Source: an uncultured Burkholderiales bacterium
Lineage (GTDB): Bacteria > Pseudomonadota > Gammaproteobacteria > Burkholderiales > Burkholderiaceae
Length of the DNA stretch: 13,851 bases
NCBI GenBank assembly: GCA_946480465.1
Contig: CAMLJY010000115.1
Location: forward strand, 1-13,851
Direction of reading: 5' to 3'
Positions 13,724 to 13,851 of this stretch are shown here, piece after piece. How positions within the stretch are numbered: position 1 is the first letter of the stretch; each line of letters opens with the position of its first letter. The notes below the pieces were generated by a model. That model saw nothing but the letters and a program-made list of their open reading frames with translations, searched no databases and was not told where the DNA came from. Position numbers and translations under genes: made by a program.

Positions 13724-13790
13724 GGGGGGGTGCCGCCGGGGTGGGGCGGGGCTTGGCGGCCGGCCGGTTTGGGGCTCGCCTTCGCGCTTT

Positions 13791-13809
13791 GCGGTCTGCG
13801 GTCTGCGGT
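13791..13809. repeat. 7-base tandem repeat GCGGTCT
   Basis: Two full copies of GCGGTCT plus GCGGT in the gene-free right edge. Short and of unknown meaning. Confidence 0.6.
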
Positions 13810-13829
13810 GGACTGCCACGCGGCCGGGT

Positions 13830-13847
13830 CTCGCCCCGGCGGGCGAG
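13830..13847. other. GC-rich perfect hairpin at the right edge
   Basis: CTCGCCC-CGGC-GGGCGAG, a 7-base perfect stem with a 4-base loop. No T-tract follows on either strand within the window. It could end a gene located beyond the right edge, but this cannot be decided here. Confidence 0.35.
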
Positions 13848-13851
13848 TCAC

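Noticed and set aside
13707..13730. Third copy of the CTTGAATC-N12-TGCCTAT box before the machinery operon
   Set aside because: The minus strand has TTTGAACA and TGCC nearby, but the spacing and second block do not match, so it is not counted as a copy.
1..13851. CRISPR arrays, tRNA or rRNA genes, insertion sequences
   Set aside because: I saw no spaced direct repeats of CRISPR type, no tRNA cloverleaf or rRNA segment, and no transposase or IS ends; every long stretch is explained by coding genes.

Overview
The window is a piece of a type III secretion (T3SS) gene cluster from a very GC-rich bacterium. All supported genes lie on the minus strand, so they are transcribed from right to left. 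The high GC, strong G/C third positions and the set of Sct proteins suggest a betaproteobacterium, probably Burkholderiales. This is inferred from style, not from a marker gene.

Region 1 (13644 down to 4631) is one tightly packed run of twelve genes: a TPR protein, sctI (inner rod), sctJ (inner-ring lipoprotein), sctK and sctL (sorting platform and stator), sctN (ATPase), sctO (stalk), sctP (needle-length control), sctQ (C-ring/sorting platform), sctR (export gate), a secreted lytic transglycosylase and a lipoprotein. Most junctions are 1-8 base overlaps or gaps of a few bases, with one 22-base overlap (sctK/sctL) and one 31-base gap (sctQ/sctR). This looks like a single translationally coupled operon. 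The order TPR-I-J-K-L-N-O resembles Ysc/Bsc and Hrp2 loci. sctS, sctT, sctU, sctV, sctC, sctD and the needle gene are absent from the window, and sctR is followed by the wall hydrolase instead of sctS. An internal ribosome binding site with tandem GTG/ATG start codons inside sctQ predicts a separate short SctQ-C product.

Region 2 (4615 down to 1) looks like an accessory, probably secreted-substrate module. It holds an 831-residue protein with glycine-rich tandem repeats, a DUF2059-type protein without a signal peptide, an alpha/beta hydrolase with a GYSYG nucleophile elbow, and a glycine/tyrosine-rich LysM protein that runs off the left edge. The first gene (831 residues) and the last (LysM) are each preceded by the same two-block element, CTTGAATC-N12-TGCCTAT, with identical spacing. 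Each element sits just downstream of a hairpin that straddles the stop codon of the preceding gene. This points to two co-regulated transcription units controlled separately from the machinery operon.

The right edge (13645-13851) holds no gene. It carries the probable control region of the machinery operon, with a TCAAAG direct repeat at 10-base period, a short tandem repeat and a GC-rich hairpin.
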